Shown here: positions 34,818 through 43,301 of the stretch, piece by piece | Position numbering within the stretch: the stretch's first letter is position 1 | How the letters are laid out: each line of letters opens with the position of its first letter | From: Gammaproteobacteria bacterium | GTDB lineage: Bacteria > Pseudomonadota > Gammaproteobacteria > Steroidobacterales > Steroidobacteraceae | DNA: 64,000 nt | Assembly: GCA_003164785.1 (NCBI GenBank) | Contig: PLUE01000062.1 | Location: 310,001 to 374,000, forward strand | Direction of reading: 5' to 3' | Translations under genes and position numbers: made by a program | The notes under the pieces: generated by a model | The model's input: the letters and a program-made list of their open reading frames with translations, nothing else | What the model was told of the DNA's origin: nothing | Databases searched by the model: none

Positions 34818-35366
34818 TCAGTGCATGAAGGGCTGGCTCTCGACCTCGTGCGCTTCTTGATTGCGTTGCTGGGCTCGTAGCGCATCTGCAAGCAGCTGGC
34901 CTGCCTTGGCCTGCGTGAGACGATCGCCGCTTGCCAGCGCCAGCGCCTTGCGGCCGCACCCCTCGGCTTGGTGCGCATCGTTCTCCGACAGCCGCAGCCG
35001 CCCCCTTTCGATCCACAGCAAGGGGTTGTTCGGCTCGATGCGCAGGGCGCGGTCGAGCGTCGATGAGGCGCCATCCAGGTCGCCGTGAGACATCATGGTC
35101 CGCGCTTGAGTCACCAGGGCGCGCGCGGCGGGCGACAGGTGATTCTCGCGCGGCGGTTGCGACGGGCGCTGCGGTGGTGGGGTCTGCACGACCGGACCTG
35201 GCGGCTGGGCGCTCGGCGCCGGGGTATTCCGCGCCTGCGGCAAGGGGGCGGTCATGTCCGGCGGCGACGGGCGGGGCTCCGGTGACGGGCATCCGCTGAG
35301 CAGCGCGGCCGCCGCCAGGGCCAGTACGCCCGCAACTCCCGTCAGTGAACGATATTCTTGAGCCAT
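34818..35366 (-). CDS. lpoP: LpoP-like TPR lipoprotein, candidate PBP1B activator
   Basis: 182 residues with a lipobox (AAALLSGC, Cys at 26), a long Pro-rich linker (about 27-75) and TPR-like helices (ARTMMSHGDLDGASSTLDRA; LRIEPNNPLLWIERGRL). In Pseudomonas aeruginosa, LpoP is a TPR lipoprotein encoded beside the PBP1b gene; it crosses the periplasm and activates that synthase. Here the gene starts inside the last 25 bp of mrcB and has the same architecture, which supports the same role. The symbol is by family and context, not by proof. Confidence 0.7.
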   Translation of the reverse strand: MAQEYRSLTGVAGVLALAAAALLSGCPSPEPRPSPPDMTAPLPQARNTPAPSAQPPGPVVQTPPPQRPSQPPRENHLSPAARALVTQARTMMSHGDLDGASSTLDRALRIEPNNPLLWIERGRLRLSENDAHQAEGCGRKALALASGDRLTQAKAGQLLADALRAQQRNQEAHEVESQPFMH

Positions 35367-37666
35367 GTCTTTATCTTGTCTCCCACCGTGATCTTGTCAC
35401 CGCCCGGCGCGGATGGCGAGGAGTTGCAGCCGGGCTTGGCGGGCAGCGCGGTGTCCTTCGGGACGGCGATGAGGACCGCGTCGGAGCTGCAGGCTTCGGT
35501 CGTCTCCAGGCCGTCGCCAAAATCGATCCAGCGATCCTCGACCGACTCCGGGGGTACCGGTTGAAAGGAGGTCGACTTGAGTTTTGCCAGCGCGTCCGCC
35601 CACACCGGCAGCGCGCCCGCGGCGCCGGTCAGGCCGGTCACCCGGTTGTCGTCGTAGCCCACCCATGCCACGGCCACGTAGCTGCCCGTGAAGCCTGCGA
35701 ACCAACTATCCCGCGTGTCCGAGGATGTGCCGGTCTTGCCCGCGACCACCAATCCGCGAGGCAGGCGGGCCGCCGCATCATGGCCGGTGCCGCGCGTGGT
35801 CACTAAAATGAGCATGCGGTCGAGTTGATAGACGGCGGCCGGTGGTGCGGCGGCTTCGACCTGCACCTTGAAGCTCTTGAGTGGACGGCCCTGCTCGTCG
35901 AGCACTGCCTGCACGGCACGCAGGCGGGCCCGAAAGCCGCCGTTCGCCAGCGCCGTATAGATCTGCAGCACTTCGAGCGGCGTCATCTCCACGGTGCCGA
36001 GCAGCAGCGACGGATTCAGCGTCGGGGCAGTTTCGAGTCCGAGCTTCTGCAGCGTATCGGCCACCCGCGGCAGGCCGAGGTCGAGGCCGAGTCGCACGGT
36101 GGCCAGGTTCATGGACTCGGCCAGCGCGCGCGCCATCGGCACCTGACCGTAGACCTGATGCTCGAAATTTTGCGGCGCCCAGATGCTGCCGTCGCCGAGC
36201 TTCAATTCGATCGCTGCGTCCTCGATCAGGGTCGCGGCGTTGTAGCGACCGGTTTCGAGCGCCGTCAGATAGATGGCGGGCTTCACGAGCGAGCCGATCG
36301 GGCGGCGGGCGTCGAGTGCTCGATTGAAACCGTTGTTGTCGGTCTCCCGGCCTCCGACGACCGCGATCACATCGCCGCTGTTCGGTTCGGCGACGACCAC
36401 CGCGCCCTCGAGGTGGGCATCCTTCACCCGGCTCGCGGCGTCGAGGCGCTTCAGATTCAATGCCAGCGCGCGCTCCGCGGCCGCTTGCGCGCGCGGGTCG
36501 AGGCTGGTGTAGACGGCCAGGCCTGCCGCGGCAAGATCCGCCTCTGCGTAGTCGCGTTTCAAGTGGCGGCGAACCAGGTCCAGATAGGCTGGGACATAGC
36601 TGCCGCCCGGCGCCCGCAGGCCCAACGGCCGCGCGGCGATGCGCTTGGCGGCCGCGCCGTCGATCAGATGGGCATCCGCGAACTCCTGCAGCACGAGGTT
36701 GCGTCGTGCGCGGGCTCGGTCCTCATGTCGGTGTGGGTCGTAATAGGAGGGCCCCTTGACCAGCCCGATCAGCAACGCCAGTTCACCGGGATCGAGTTCA
36801 TCGAGCGGCTTGGCGAAATAATACTGGCTGCCGAGCCCAAAGCCGTGGATCGCCCGCGCCCCGTCTTGACCGAGATAGACTTCGTTGAGGTAGGCGACCA
36901 GGATCTCCTCTTTCGAGTAGTGCGCCTCGAGCCGCATCGCCATGACGGCCTCGGTCGCTTTCCTGCCGAAGGTCTGCTCATCCGACAGAAAGTAATTCTT
37001 GACCAGCTGTTGGGTCAGCGTACTGCCGCCCTGCACCACGCGGCGCGCCCGTAGGTTGGCCCAGGAGGCTCGCAGCACACCGTACGCGTCGACCCCATGA
37101 TGTTCGTCGAAGCGTCGATCCTCGATCAGTTTGATCCCTGCGCGCAGCAATGGCGGGACATCGGCGGGCGCCAGGACGAGACGGTCCTCGCCGTGAATGG
37201 GGAACACGCTGCCGATGACGGGTGGATCGAGGCGGAATACGGGCAGTTCGCTGCCATCGGCCATTTTCAAACCCGTGATCGACGTTGCATCCGCCCGGAT
37301 CGACACCGACTCGGGCTCGCGCAATTCGTCCAGGAAGCGTGCGCGCCGGGCATGCAGGTCGAAGGCCCCTCCGTTGCGGCGGTAGATGCCCGGACCCGCC
37401 GACGGGTCCCCCCGCCGATAGTGGAGGCGATGCAGTTCCTCTTCGAGATCATCCGCGGTCACCGGGGCGCCGACGTATAGATCGAGCGGCGCGGCATAGA
37501 CGCGCGCCGGAACGGACCAATGGCGGCCCTGGAATTCGCGGGTGACGACATGGTCGAGGTGCACGACCCACGCAGCGACGAGCGCCGCCAGGATCGCGAG
37601 CGTCACGATCGCGACGAGGGCGATGTTGCGCCAGCGACGGAATTTGGAGCGTGCCATGCGTGCCAT
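35342..37666 (-). CDS. mrcB: Penicillin-binding protein 1B (glycosyltransferase/transpeptidase)
   Basis: 774 residues from the Met at 37666; longer starts overlap the upstream toxin gene. A short basic cytoplasmic tail, one membrane helix (IALVAIVTLAILAALVAAWV) and a UB2H-like domain precede the GT51 domain with EDRRFDEHHGVDAYG and GGSTLTQQLVKN. The transpeptidase domain has SLVK (in PIGSLVKPAIYL), SMN and KTGTSSDTRDSWFAG. It polymerises and cross-links peptidoglycan. Its start lies 8 bp after the PIN-toxin stop, so it may be transcribed from the toxin-antitoxin promoter. It overlaps the LpoP-like gene downstream. Confidence 0.95.
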   Translation of the reverse strand: MARMARSKFRRWRNIALVAIVTLAILAALVAAWVVHLDHVVTREFQGRHWSVPARVYAAPLDLYVGAPVTADDLEEELHRLHYRRGDPSAGPGIYRRNGGAFDLHARRARFLDELREPESVSIRADATSITGLKMADGSELPVFRLDPPVIGSVFPIHGEDRLVLAPADVPPLLRAGIKLIEDRRFDEHHGVDAYGVLRASWANLRARRVVQGGSTLTQQLVKNYFLSDEQTFGRKATEAVMAMRLEAHYSKEEILVAYLNEVYLGQDGARAIHGFGLGSQYYFAKPLDELDPGELALLIGLVKGPSYYDPHRHEDRARARRNLVLQEFADAHLIDGAAAKRIAARPLGLRAPGGSYVPAYLDLVRRHLKRDYAEADLAAAGLAVYTSLDPRAQAAAERALALNLKRLDAASRVKDAHLEGAVVVAEPNSGDVIAVVGGRETDNNGFNRALDARRPIGSLVKPAIYLTALETGRYNAATLIEDAAIELKLGDGSIWAPQNFEHQVYGQVPMARALAESMNLATVRLGLDLGLPRVADTLQKLGLETAPTLNPSLLLGTVEMTPLEVLQIYTALANGGFRARLRAVQAVLDEQGRPLKSFKVQVEAAAPPAAVYQLDRMLILVTTRGTGHDAAARLPRGLVVAGKTGTSSDTRDSWFAGFTGSYVAVAWVGYDDNRVTGLTGAAGALPVWADALAKLKSTSFQPVPPESVEDRWIDFGDGLETTEACSSDAVLIAVPKDTALPAKPGCNSSPSAPGGDKITVGDKIKTWLKNIVH

Positions 37667-37673
37667 TGGGGTC

Positions 37674-38090
37674 TTAAGTTCCCAGGACCTTGAAGCCATA
37701 CGCGCGCGCGGCCAATCCCAGGGCATCGTCATGGGTGGCCATGATCGCGTCGAGTCCCATGGCGTCCTTCCACAGCAGAGCGGACGCGAGATGAATTGCG
37801 TCCAGCGAGCCGAGTCCGGTCGGCATGGGTTGCGCGGCGCGCTCCAGGACGATCGCGTCGATCTCGACGAGCTCGAGCGAATCGAGCAGCGCCAGGATGG
37901 TCGAGCGCCGCCGGGCCACCTCGGTGTCGGATAGAGCCACCCGCAGACGAATGCGATCCAATGCGCGCAGGCTTTCCGTGACGATGAGGGAGCTGGACAC
38001 TCCTCGCTCGATCGTAGTCCATTCTCGAAGCGCGTTTGTCTGGCCGAGCGCGACGCGCAGCAGGACCGATGAGTCGATATAGGCGATCAT
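37674..38090 (-). CDS. PIN-domain toxin (VapC-like)
   Basis: 138 residues. The acidic set D6 (MIAYIDSSVLLR), E39 (VTESLRALDR), D97 (GSLDAIHLASAL) and D121 (THDDALGLAA) is complete, so a metal-dependent ribonuclease is expected. The start overlaps the antitoxin stop by 4 bp. Eight bp after its stop comes mrcB, an unusual downstream neighbour for a toxin gene. PIN toxins paired with Phd-type antitoxins, as here, are a known VapBC variant. Confidence 0.88.
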   Translation of the reverse strand: MIAYIDSSVLLRVALGQTNALREWTTIERGVSSSLIVTESLRALDRIRLRVALSDTEVARRRSTILALLDSLELVEIDAIVLERAAQPMPTGLGSLDAIHLASALLWKDAMGLDAIMATHDDALGLAARAYGFKVLGT

Positions 38091-38347
38091 CGACGAGCTT
38101 GGCGTTCCTCGAGCAGCACGGCCAGCACGTCCACGGCAAGATTTGCCGGGGCCGGCAACGCTACCTGATTGGGCGGCGGCGAGCCCGATGCGGGCTTGCG
38201 GATTCGTATGCCCGGCCGTTCGGTGATCGGGACTATCTGTGCGATCGGGGTATTCCGATCGAGTACGGTGATCGATTCACCTGCCTGAACGGCGCGCAGG
38301 CACCCGCTGAGTGTCGACTTGAGCTCCGCAATGCGAACGCGCTTCAT
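38087..38347 (-). CDS. Phd/YefM-type antitoxin
   Basis: 86 residues. MKRVRIAELKSTLSGCLRAV and AGESITVLDRNTPIAQIVPI match the N-terminal Phd/YefM DNA-binding fold. The Pro-rich middle and acidic helix (AVDVLAVLLEERQ) are the toxin-binding end. The ATG is 4 bp from a perfect palindrome that overlaps the likely -10 box, so autorepression is expected. It overlaps the PIN toxin gene by 4 bp. Confidence 0.85.
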   Translation of the reverse strand: MKRVRIAELKSTLSGCLRAVQAGESITVLDRNTPIAQIVPITERPGIRIRKPASGSPPPNQVALPAPANLAVDVLAVLLEERQARR

Positions 38348-38351
38348 GACC

Positions 38352-38382
38352 TATTATGACCACATATGGTCATAATAGACAA
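38352..38382 (-). promoter_or_regulatory. Promoter and palindromic operator of the Phd/PIN operon
   Basis: Two 11-bp perfect arms, TATTATGACCA and TGGTCATAATA, flank a 4-bp centre (38352-38377). On the minus strand CATAAT (38358-38353) can serve as -10, 18 bp after TTGTCT (38382-38377). The predicted transcription start falls on or next to the antitoxin ATG at 38347, with no ribosome-binding site, suggesting a leaderless mRNA. Confidence 0.65.
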
Positions 38383-38423
38383 GGTGCCCAACCCGTTGCC
38401 CGGGCCAGGCTCGGCTGCAGATC

Positions 38424-38786
38424 TCAGACGGTCGGAATGAATTTCTCGTCGTCTTGGTGAGCGCGTTCGAACTTCAGAAATCCATAGTAGCCGCAGCTAT
38501 CCCCGTAGGGATATTTTCTGCAGACGTTGGGTCGGGCCTCATAGACCGTGCACCTCCGCTCCTTGCGATCGAACAAGTGGCAGACGGACTTGTACACCGT
38601 GTCCTTGTGGTGCCGCAGAAGCTGCTCGTCGATGTCCTTCGTCTTGTAGTGAAACGTATGCTTCTTACGAGCCGCACGTTCAGAAATTCCGAAGTGTTGC
38701 GCCAAGCGGCGGATGTCGTTGTCCGACACGGCGATTCGCCCATGACTGCAGCAGTAACCAGGGCATTTCGCACAATTGAATTTCAT
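38424..38786 (-). CDS. YkgJ family cysteine-cluster protein
   Basis: 120 residues from the Met at 38786 (MKFNCAKCPGYCCSHG); the open frame continues upstream without family text. The spaced Cys residues (CAKCPGYCC early; CHLF, CTVY, CRKYPYGDSC later) are the PF03692 pattern, thought to bind zinc or an Fe-S cluster. CTVYEARPNVCRKYP is the most conserved block. The function of the family is not settled. It stands alone between the toxin-antitoxin operon and the esterase. Confidence 0.85.
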   Translation of the reverse strand: MKFNCAKCPGYCCSHGRIAVSDNDIRRLAQHFGISERAARKKHTFHYKTKDIDEQLLRHHKDTVYKSVCHLFDRKERRCTVYEARPNVCRKYPYGDSCGYYGFLKFERAHQDDEKFIPTV

Positions 38787-38929
38787 GGCCGATAGATCTT
38801 GCCGGTGGGGAGGAGCGACTCTACTGTACCAACAATCGGCGGAGCCAGCGCCGGGTTCGTATGCCGCTGAAAGCGTTGAAAACGTTGCATGAGCTCGGCG
38901 GCGGCCCAGGCCGCGGGCGCCACGAGGGC

Positions 38930-39922
38930 TCAAGATCCGGAGAAGAAATCCCAGGTGTCCTGGGGCCAATTGGGCGGCAGCACGTGTCCGATGTGTTCAT
39001 CGAACGAGCATTCGACATAGGGGCTGCTGCAGGAATTGAAGGAAACGCAGGACATGCGGGAACTGCTCGACCGAGTATTTTCCGATGTCGCGGCGCACGA
39101 GTTCAGATGGCGAAAAAGCTGGGACGTGGTCGCGAAGTCCGGCGCCGGATATTCCGAATCCCCTCGCTCCGCATGTTCGAAGCGAATCGCGGGAGGCCGA
39201 TGGGTCGCGCAGGGCAAGCCTGCATACGTCAGGTAATTCGTCGTGTCCTTGTATTCGTCGTTGGTGGAGTTGGCGGCGACCGCACGAATCCGATCGCCGC
39301 GATGACAGGCGAGCGCGACGGCAAAGTCTCCTCCCCACGAGAAGCCGGCGACGAACACGCGCGTCGTGTCGATGCAGTACCGGGCGCCAAGCTCGCTCAT
39401 CATGCCGTCGAAGAACGGCAGGTCGTGCCCATCGACCCTGTCGTCCCAGCCCACGCCCTCGTTTTGAAAATTGATGCCGTCCGGAAACACGAAGATTCCC
39501 GCGTCCGACGCGCCGGCGGCGTTCTGGAGGCCCCAGGCGTAGCTTTGACGGGAGTTGCCGCCGCGGCCGTGGAACACGAACACCAGCGGATAGGCTGTCG
39601 AGGGCACGTAAGCGGTGGGTACTTGCACGAGGAACGTGCGCGGTTGGGTTCCCACCAGGATCTTCAAGCTGACAACACCGACCTGTCCCGCTTGCCGGCT
39701 GCAGCCGATGGATTGGCCTGCGTGCTCTTCGGGCGGTGCGGCCGCGCTGGTGATCGGGAGCGCCACCAGGACTCCGATCATCACGGCGAACGCCAGCCAG
39801 ACCGCCCGGACTCCGTGCGTCAACGCGGCGTGTCTCCGACCGAGGCGGTGCCCTGCGCGCCCGCGCCGCGGGCGTAATGCCGGGCGAGAAACAGCAGGAT
39901 GACGACTTGCCGGTTTTTGCAT
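38930..39922 (-). CDS. Exported polyhydroxybutyrate depolymerase-like esterase
   Basis: About 330 residues; the start is uncertain because the first 40 residues are Arg-rich and a later start near the hydrophobic VWLAFAVMIGVLVALPITSA is possible. This is an alpha/beta hydrolase of the LpqC/PHB depolymerase family. Evidence includes PLVFVFHGRGGN (oxyanion region), nucleophile Ser in VAGFSWGGDFA and the C-terminal HIGHVLPPNWPQDTWDFF with the catalytic His. Several Cys near the end suggest disulphides. Substrates in this family include short polyesters and feruloyl or acetyl esters. Confidence 0.78.
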   Translation of the reverse strand: MQKPASRHPAVSRPALRPRRGRAGHRLGRRHAALTHGVRAVWLAFAVMIGVLVALPITSAAAPPEEHAGQSIGCSRQAGQVGVVSLKILVGTQPRTFLVQVPTAYVPSTAYPLVFVFHGRGGNSRQSYAWGLQNAAGASDAGIFVFPDGINFQNEGVGWDDRVDGHDLPFFDGMMSELGARYCIDTTRVFVAGFSWGGDFAVALACHRGDRIRAVAANSTNDEYKDTTNYLTYAGLPCATHRPPAIRFEHAERGDSEYPAPDFATTSQLFRHLNSCAATSENTRSSSSRMSCVSFNSCSSPYVECSFDEHIGHVLPPNWPQDTWDFFSGS

Positions 39923-40002
39923 CGAAGCATAGTGGCGAAGCGCGCCGTATGACGCTGTGACGCGGTCGGCTAACTGCCATTCATTTGTGAGAGCATGCGC
40001 GG

Positions 40003-41262
40003 ATGTCAGCCGCCGAACTTGACCTGCGCAGACTCATCGACTCCCACCAGCCAGGCCACGCCCTGGCGCGCGAGTTTTATAGCTCGCCCGAGATCTTCGA
40101 GCGCGACATGGAACGGATCCTATTACGGCACTGGTTCTGCGCCGGGCACGTCGGCAGCGTGCCTCGACCCGGGAATTTCCTCGTCGTCGACCTGGGTTTG
40201 GAATCCGTGATCATCGTTCGCACGCAGGAAGGCCAGATCAAGGCCCTGTTGAACGTGTGCCGGCATCGCGGCTCGCGAATTTGCACGGAGCGATCGGGAA
40301 AGGCGGCGGCCGGCCTGCTGACCTGCCCCTACCATGCGTGGAGCTACGATTTGAACGGTCGGCTGGTTGCCGCCCGCCAAATGGGGGCTTCCTTCGACCG
40401 CGCCCAGTTTGCCCTGAAAGGCCTGCAGGTTCGTGTGGTCGAGGGCTTGATCTTCACGACCTTTGCGGAGCAGCCGCTCAGCTTCGATTCCACGGAAGCG
40501 GCCATGTCGCAGTCGTTGCGGGTCCACGGATGGGCCGAGGCACAGGTGGCGCACCGGGAGATGTATTCGATCAAGGCCAATTGGAAGCTCGCCATCGAAA
40601 ATTACATGGAGTGCTACCACTGTCAGCCGGCACACCCGGAATACTCCAAACACCATGCGCTGGCGCGTCCCTTTGCGCAAACCAGGCACCTGGACCGGCC
40701 GGCGCGCCTGCGGGCGGAGGCGATGGGCATCTTCATCGCCGACGTGGACCAGTACGGGCTTGCCGCGCATCCGGGCAGCGAGTCGGTCTCGGTGTTTCGC
40801 AGTCCCTTGCTCGAGCCGACCGCCGAGGCGCTCTCCGGCGCGCGGCCCGCCCCGTTGATGGGCGATTTCTCCGGTTTCGATGGGAATTCGACCTACGTGG
40901 ACATCGGTCCGTTGAGCGATTTCCTGGCCTACGTCGATCACGGCGTCATCTATCGATTCATTCCGCGCGGCGCTCTGCAGACCGACATGGAGGTGATCTG
41001 GCTCGTGCATGGCGCCGCCCGGGAGGGAGAGGACTTCGATGTCGAGAGCCTGACCGCGCTTTGGAAGACGACGAGTCTCCAGGACAAAGCGATCGTCGAA
41101 TGGAACCAAGCCGGCGTCAATTCGCGGTTCTTCAAGCCGGGTCCCTATTCGGACCAGGAGTCCTATGCGAGGCGCTTCACCGAGTGGTATCTCAGCGAAC
41201 TCAACGGCCAGGATTCAATACCCGGTGCGGAAGCGGGTCCACTCGCGAGTCACCAGGCGTGA
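40003..41262 (+). CDS. Rieske non-haem iron oxygenase, alpha subunit
   Basis: 419 residues. The Rieske [2Fe-2S] ligands are C86-R-H88 and C108-P-Y-H111. The mononuclear iron site is in ENYMECYHCQPAHPEYSKHH. The sequence is closest in style to the single-component-alpha group that demethylates or oxygenates quaternary amines (carnitine, glycine betaine, stachydrine), as opposed to classical aromatic dioxygenases. No reductase is adjacent. Neighbours are a polyamine-binding-protein remnant, a PhyH oxygenase and an N-formylglutamate amidohydrolase-like gene, which hints at catabolism of an N-substituted amine. The exact substrate is unknown. Confidence 0.85.
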   Translation: MSAAELDLRRLIDSHQPGHALAREFYSSPEIFERDMERILLRHWFCAGHVGSVPRPGNFLVVDLGLESVIIVRTQEGQIKALLNVCRHRGSRICTERSGKAAAGLLTCPYHAWSYDLNGRLVAARQMGASFDRAQFALKGLQVRVVEGLIFTTFAEQPLSFDSTEAAMSQSLRVHGWAEAQVAHREMYSIKANWKLAIENYMECYHCQPAHPEYSKHHALARPFAQTRHLDRPARLRAEAMGIFIADVDQYGLAAHPGSESVSVFRSPLLEPTAEALSGARPAPLMGDFSGFDGNSTYVDIGPLSDFLAYVDHGVIYRFIPRGALQTDMEVIWLVHGAAREGEDFDVESLTALWKTTSLQDKAIVEWNQAGVNSRFFKPGPYSDQESYARRFTEWYLSELNGQDSIPGAEAGPLASHQA

Positions 41263-41601
41263 ATATTCCAGCGGCACCGCCGTCGACGTAATCAACAGCT
41301 TGGTCTCGAGCACTTCGTTGCTGTCGTAGGTGTCGTAACGCACCTTGATGCCGGTTTCCTTTTCGAAATTCGCCACCGTATCGGGCGCGATGTAATCGCT
41401 CCACGAATAGATGTTGAGGATCTTCTCGGTCTCGTGCGAGGCGACCGGGGCGCCGCCGTGGCCGGAGCATCCCGTCATCATCGCCAGAAGCGCGGCCCCT
41501 GCGATGCGCGAAAAGGCGCGCGGGCGGCGCCCGGGGTTCGTAACATTGGTGCCGGGAGCGCCTTTCGATGTAGATTCCCTCAAACGAATCGCGGCAATCA
41601 T
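41215..41601 (-). pseudogene. Polyamine ABC-transporter binding protein gene with the middle deleted
   Basis: The frame begins with a lipobox region (GAALLAMMTGCSG) and the PotD/PotF start EKILNIYSWSDYIAPDTVAN, up to NEVLETKLL. It then passes at about 41275-41300 straight into EYSRLVTREWTRFRTGY and stop, which is the ending of this family. About 128 codons are left of roughly 360, in frame. The two-lobed binding protein cannot fold, so the gene is dead. It is divergent from the PhyH gene, and its 3' end overlaps the Rieske gene by 48 bp. Confidence 0.75.
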
Positions 41602-41614
41602 TTTGGAGTGACTA

Positions 41615-42469
41615 GTGTCCATGGAGAAGCTCAAGGAATACCGGCATGCCGATGGGATTGCAACCATCATGGAAGGGCTGGCCGAGGATGGTGGCGTCAT
41701 CGTACGCGATTTCATCGGCAGCGATCTGTTGCGGCAATTCAACGCCGAGCTCGACGAACATATCCACGCGACCGATCCGGGGTCGGCATTGGAGGACCGT
41801 GAGGCATCGGCATTCTGGGGCTCCCGCACCAAGCGATTCACGCGGCTTGCGGCGCGGACGCCGTCGTTCGCACAGCTGCTCGACCACGATCTCATGCATC
41901 AATGGGCGGGCCATGCGCTCAAGGAAGGGTACTGGCTGAACACCGGCCAGGCAATGATCGTGGGGCCGGGAGAGAAGGGTCAGGTGCTCCATCGCGACAT
42001 CGCGCTGTGGCCGAGTTTCATGGAGGGAGCGAGTTCTGCACCGGAGGCGATGGTGAGCATCTTGCTGGCATTGTCCGATTTCACCGAGGAGGTGGGTGCT
42101 ACCCGTGTCGTGCCCGGCAGTCATCGATGGGACGATTTCAAGCGGCCCGCAGATCCTGATTCCTATGTGTCGGCGGTCATGCCGGCGGGATCCGCGTTGT
42201 TGTACCTCGGAAAAACCGTGCATGGCGCGGGATCGAACGTCACCGCCAATACCTGGCGTCGTGGTTTGCACATGAGCTTCGTGTTGGGTTGGCTCACGCC
42301 GGAGGAGGCCTCGACGATCGCGGTTCCCTGGGAAATCGCGAAGGCCTATCCTGCGCGAGTGCAGCAAATGCTGGGATACGTATCGCCCCGGCACCGGCCC
42401 GACATGGAGCCTTACAACTGGCTCGTCGACTTCAAGGACGCCAGCTTGTATCTGTCGCGCGAGGCATGA
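41615..42469 (+). CDS. Phytanoyl-CoA dioxygenase (PhyH) family oxygenase
   Basis: 284 residues from GTG at 41615, chosen because TTGGAG lies 6 bp upstream; an ATG at 41621 is also in frame. The iron-binding H126-x-D128 (VLHRDIALWP) and H203 (TVHGAGSN) are present, with WRRGLHMSFVLGW after them, as in the PhyH family of Fe(II)/2-oxoglutarate enzymes. Bacterial members hydroxylate diverse small molecules. It overlaps the following amidohydrolase gene by 4 bp, so they act in one pathway, probably with the Rieske enzyme. Confidence 0.85.
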   Translation: MSMEKLKEYRHADGIATIMEGLAEDGGVIVRDFIGSDLLRQFNAELDEHIHATDPGSALEDREASAFWGSRTKRFTRLAARTPSFAQLLDHDLMHQWAGHALKEGYWLNTGQAMIVGPGEKGQVLHRDIALWPSFMEGASSAPEAMVSILLALSDFTEEVGATRVVPGSHRWDDFKRPADPDSYVSAVMPAGSALLYLGKTVHGAGSNVTANTWRRGLHMSFVLGWLTPEEASTIAVPWEIAKAYPARVQQMLGYVSPRHRPDMEPYNWLVDFKDASLYLSREA

Positions 42470-43263
42470 TGCTTCCGACCACCGACCAGGCGTTGCTCGC
42501 GGTCGACGAGCCCGCGCCTTTCGTCGAATTCGGCATGTCGGGCGGGTCAGCCTTCGTCCTCGTGGTCGATCACGCCAGCCGCCGGATTCCGCGGCGCTTG
42601 GGCGATCTCGGTCTGCCGGCCGCCGAGTTGGAACGGCATGTCGCGTGGGACATCGGAGCGCTCGCGGTCGCGAAGCATCTGTCGAGCGCGCTGGGAGCCC
42701 CCTTGATCGCGCAGAATTATTCGCGCCTGGTCATCGATTGCAATCGCGACCCGAGCGTGGCGAGTTCGATTCCCACCGTCGGCGAGTTGCTCGAGATCCC
42801 CGGCAACATCGGCATCAGCGCCGCGGAAGCCACCGCCCGTCGCATCGAGATATTCGAGCCCTACCATGCTCGCGTGCGCGCGTTGCTCGACGAGCGATCG
42901 GCGGCCGGTCGGCCGACCATCCTGGTGGCTCAACACAGCATGACCAGCGTTTACAAGGGTTCGCGGCGCGAGATGCATGCCGCCGTGCTCTACAACCGGG
43001 ACACTCGCTTCGCGCGCTTGCTGCTCGAGGGCTTGCGCCGCGAGCCGGGGTTGATGATCGGGGACAACGAACCCTATTTCGTGAGCGATGAAACTGACTA
43101 CACGATTCCGCGTCATGGCGAGGCGCGTGGTTTGCCGCATGTCGAGATCGAGATCCGCCAGGACCTCATCACCGACGCGGTGGGACAGGATGAATGGGCG
43201 CGACGGCTCACCCGGCTCTTGCAGGATGCCGAGCGGACCTTCCGCCAAACATCCGGCTGGTGA
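42466..43263 (+). CDS. N-formylglutamate amidohydrolase family protein
   Basis: 265 residues from ATG at 42466 or 42469, overlapping the PhyH stop. VLVVDHASRRIPRRLGDLGL, HVAWDIGALAVA, VIDCNRDPS and VAQHSMTSVYKG match PF05013, a zinc-dependent hydrolase family that includes HutG (N-formylglutamate to glutamate and formate). There is no histidine-utilisation gene nearby, so the substrate is likely another N-acyl or N-formyl amino compound made by the oxygenases upstream. Confidence 0.85.
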   Translation: MMLPTTDQALLAVDEPAPFVEFGMSGGSAFVLVVDHASRRIPRRLGDLGLPAAELERHVAWDIGALAVAKHLSSALGAPLIAQNYSRLVIDCNRDPSVASSIPTVGELLEIPGNIGISAAEATARRIEIFEPYHARVRALLDERSAAGRPTILVAQHSMTSVYKGSRREMHAAVLYNRDTRFARLLLEGLRREPGLMIGDNEPYFVSDETDYTIPRHGEARGLPHVEIEIRQDLITDAVGQDEWARRLTRLLQDAERTFRQTSGW

Positions 43264-43301
43264 TGGCCGACCATAGTCCCGACGTTCTCGCGGAACTCAA
43301 G

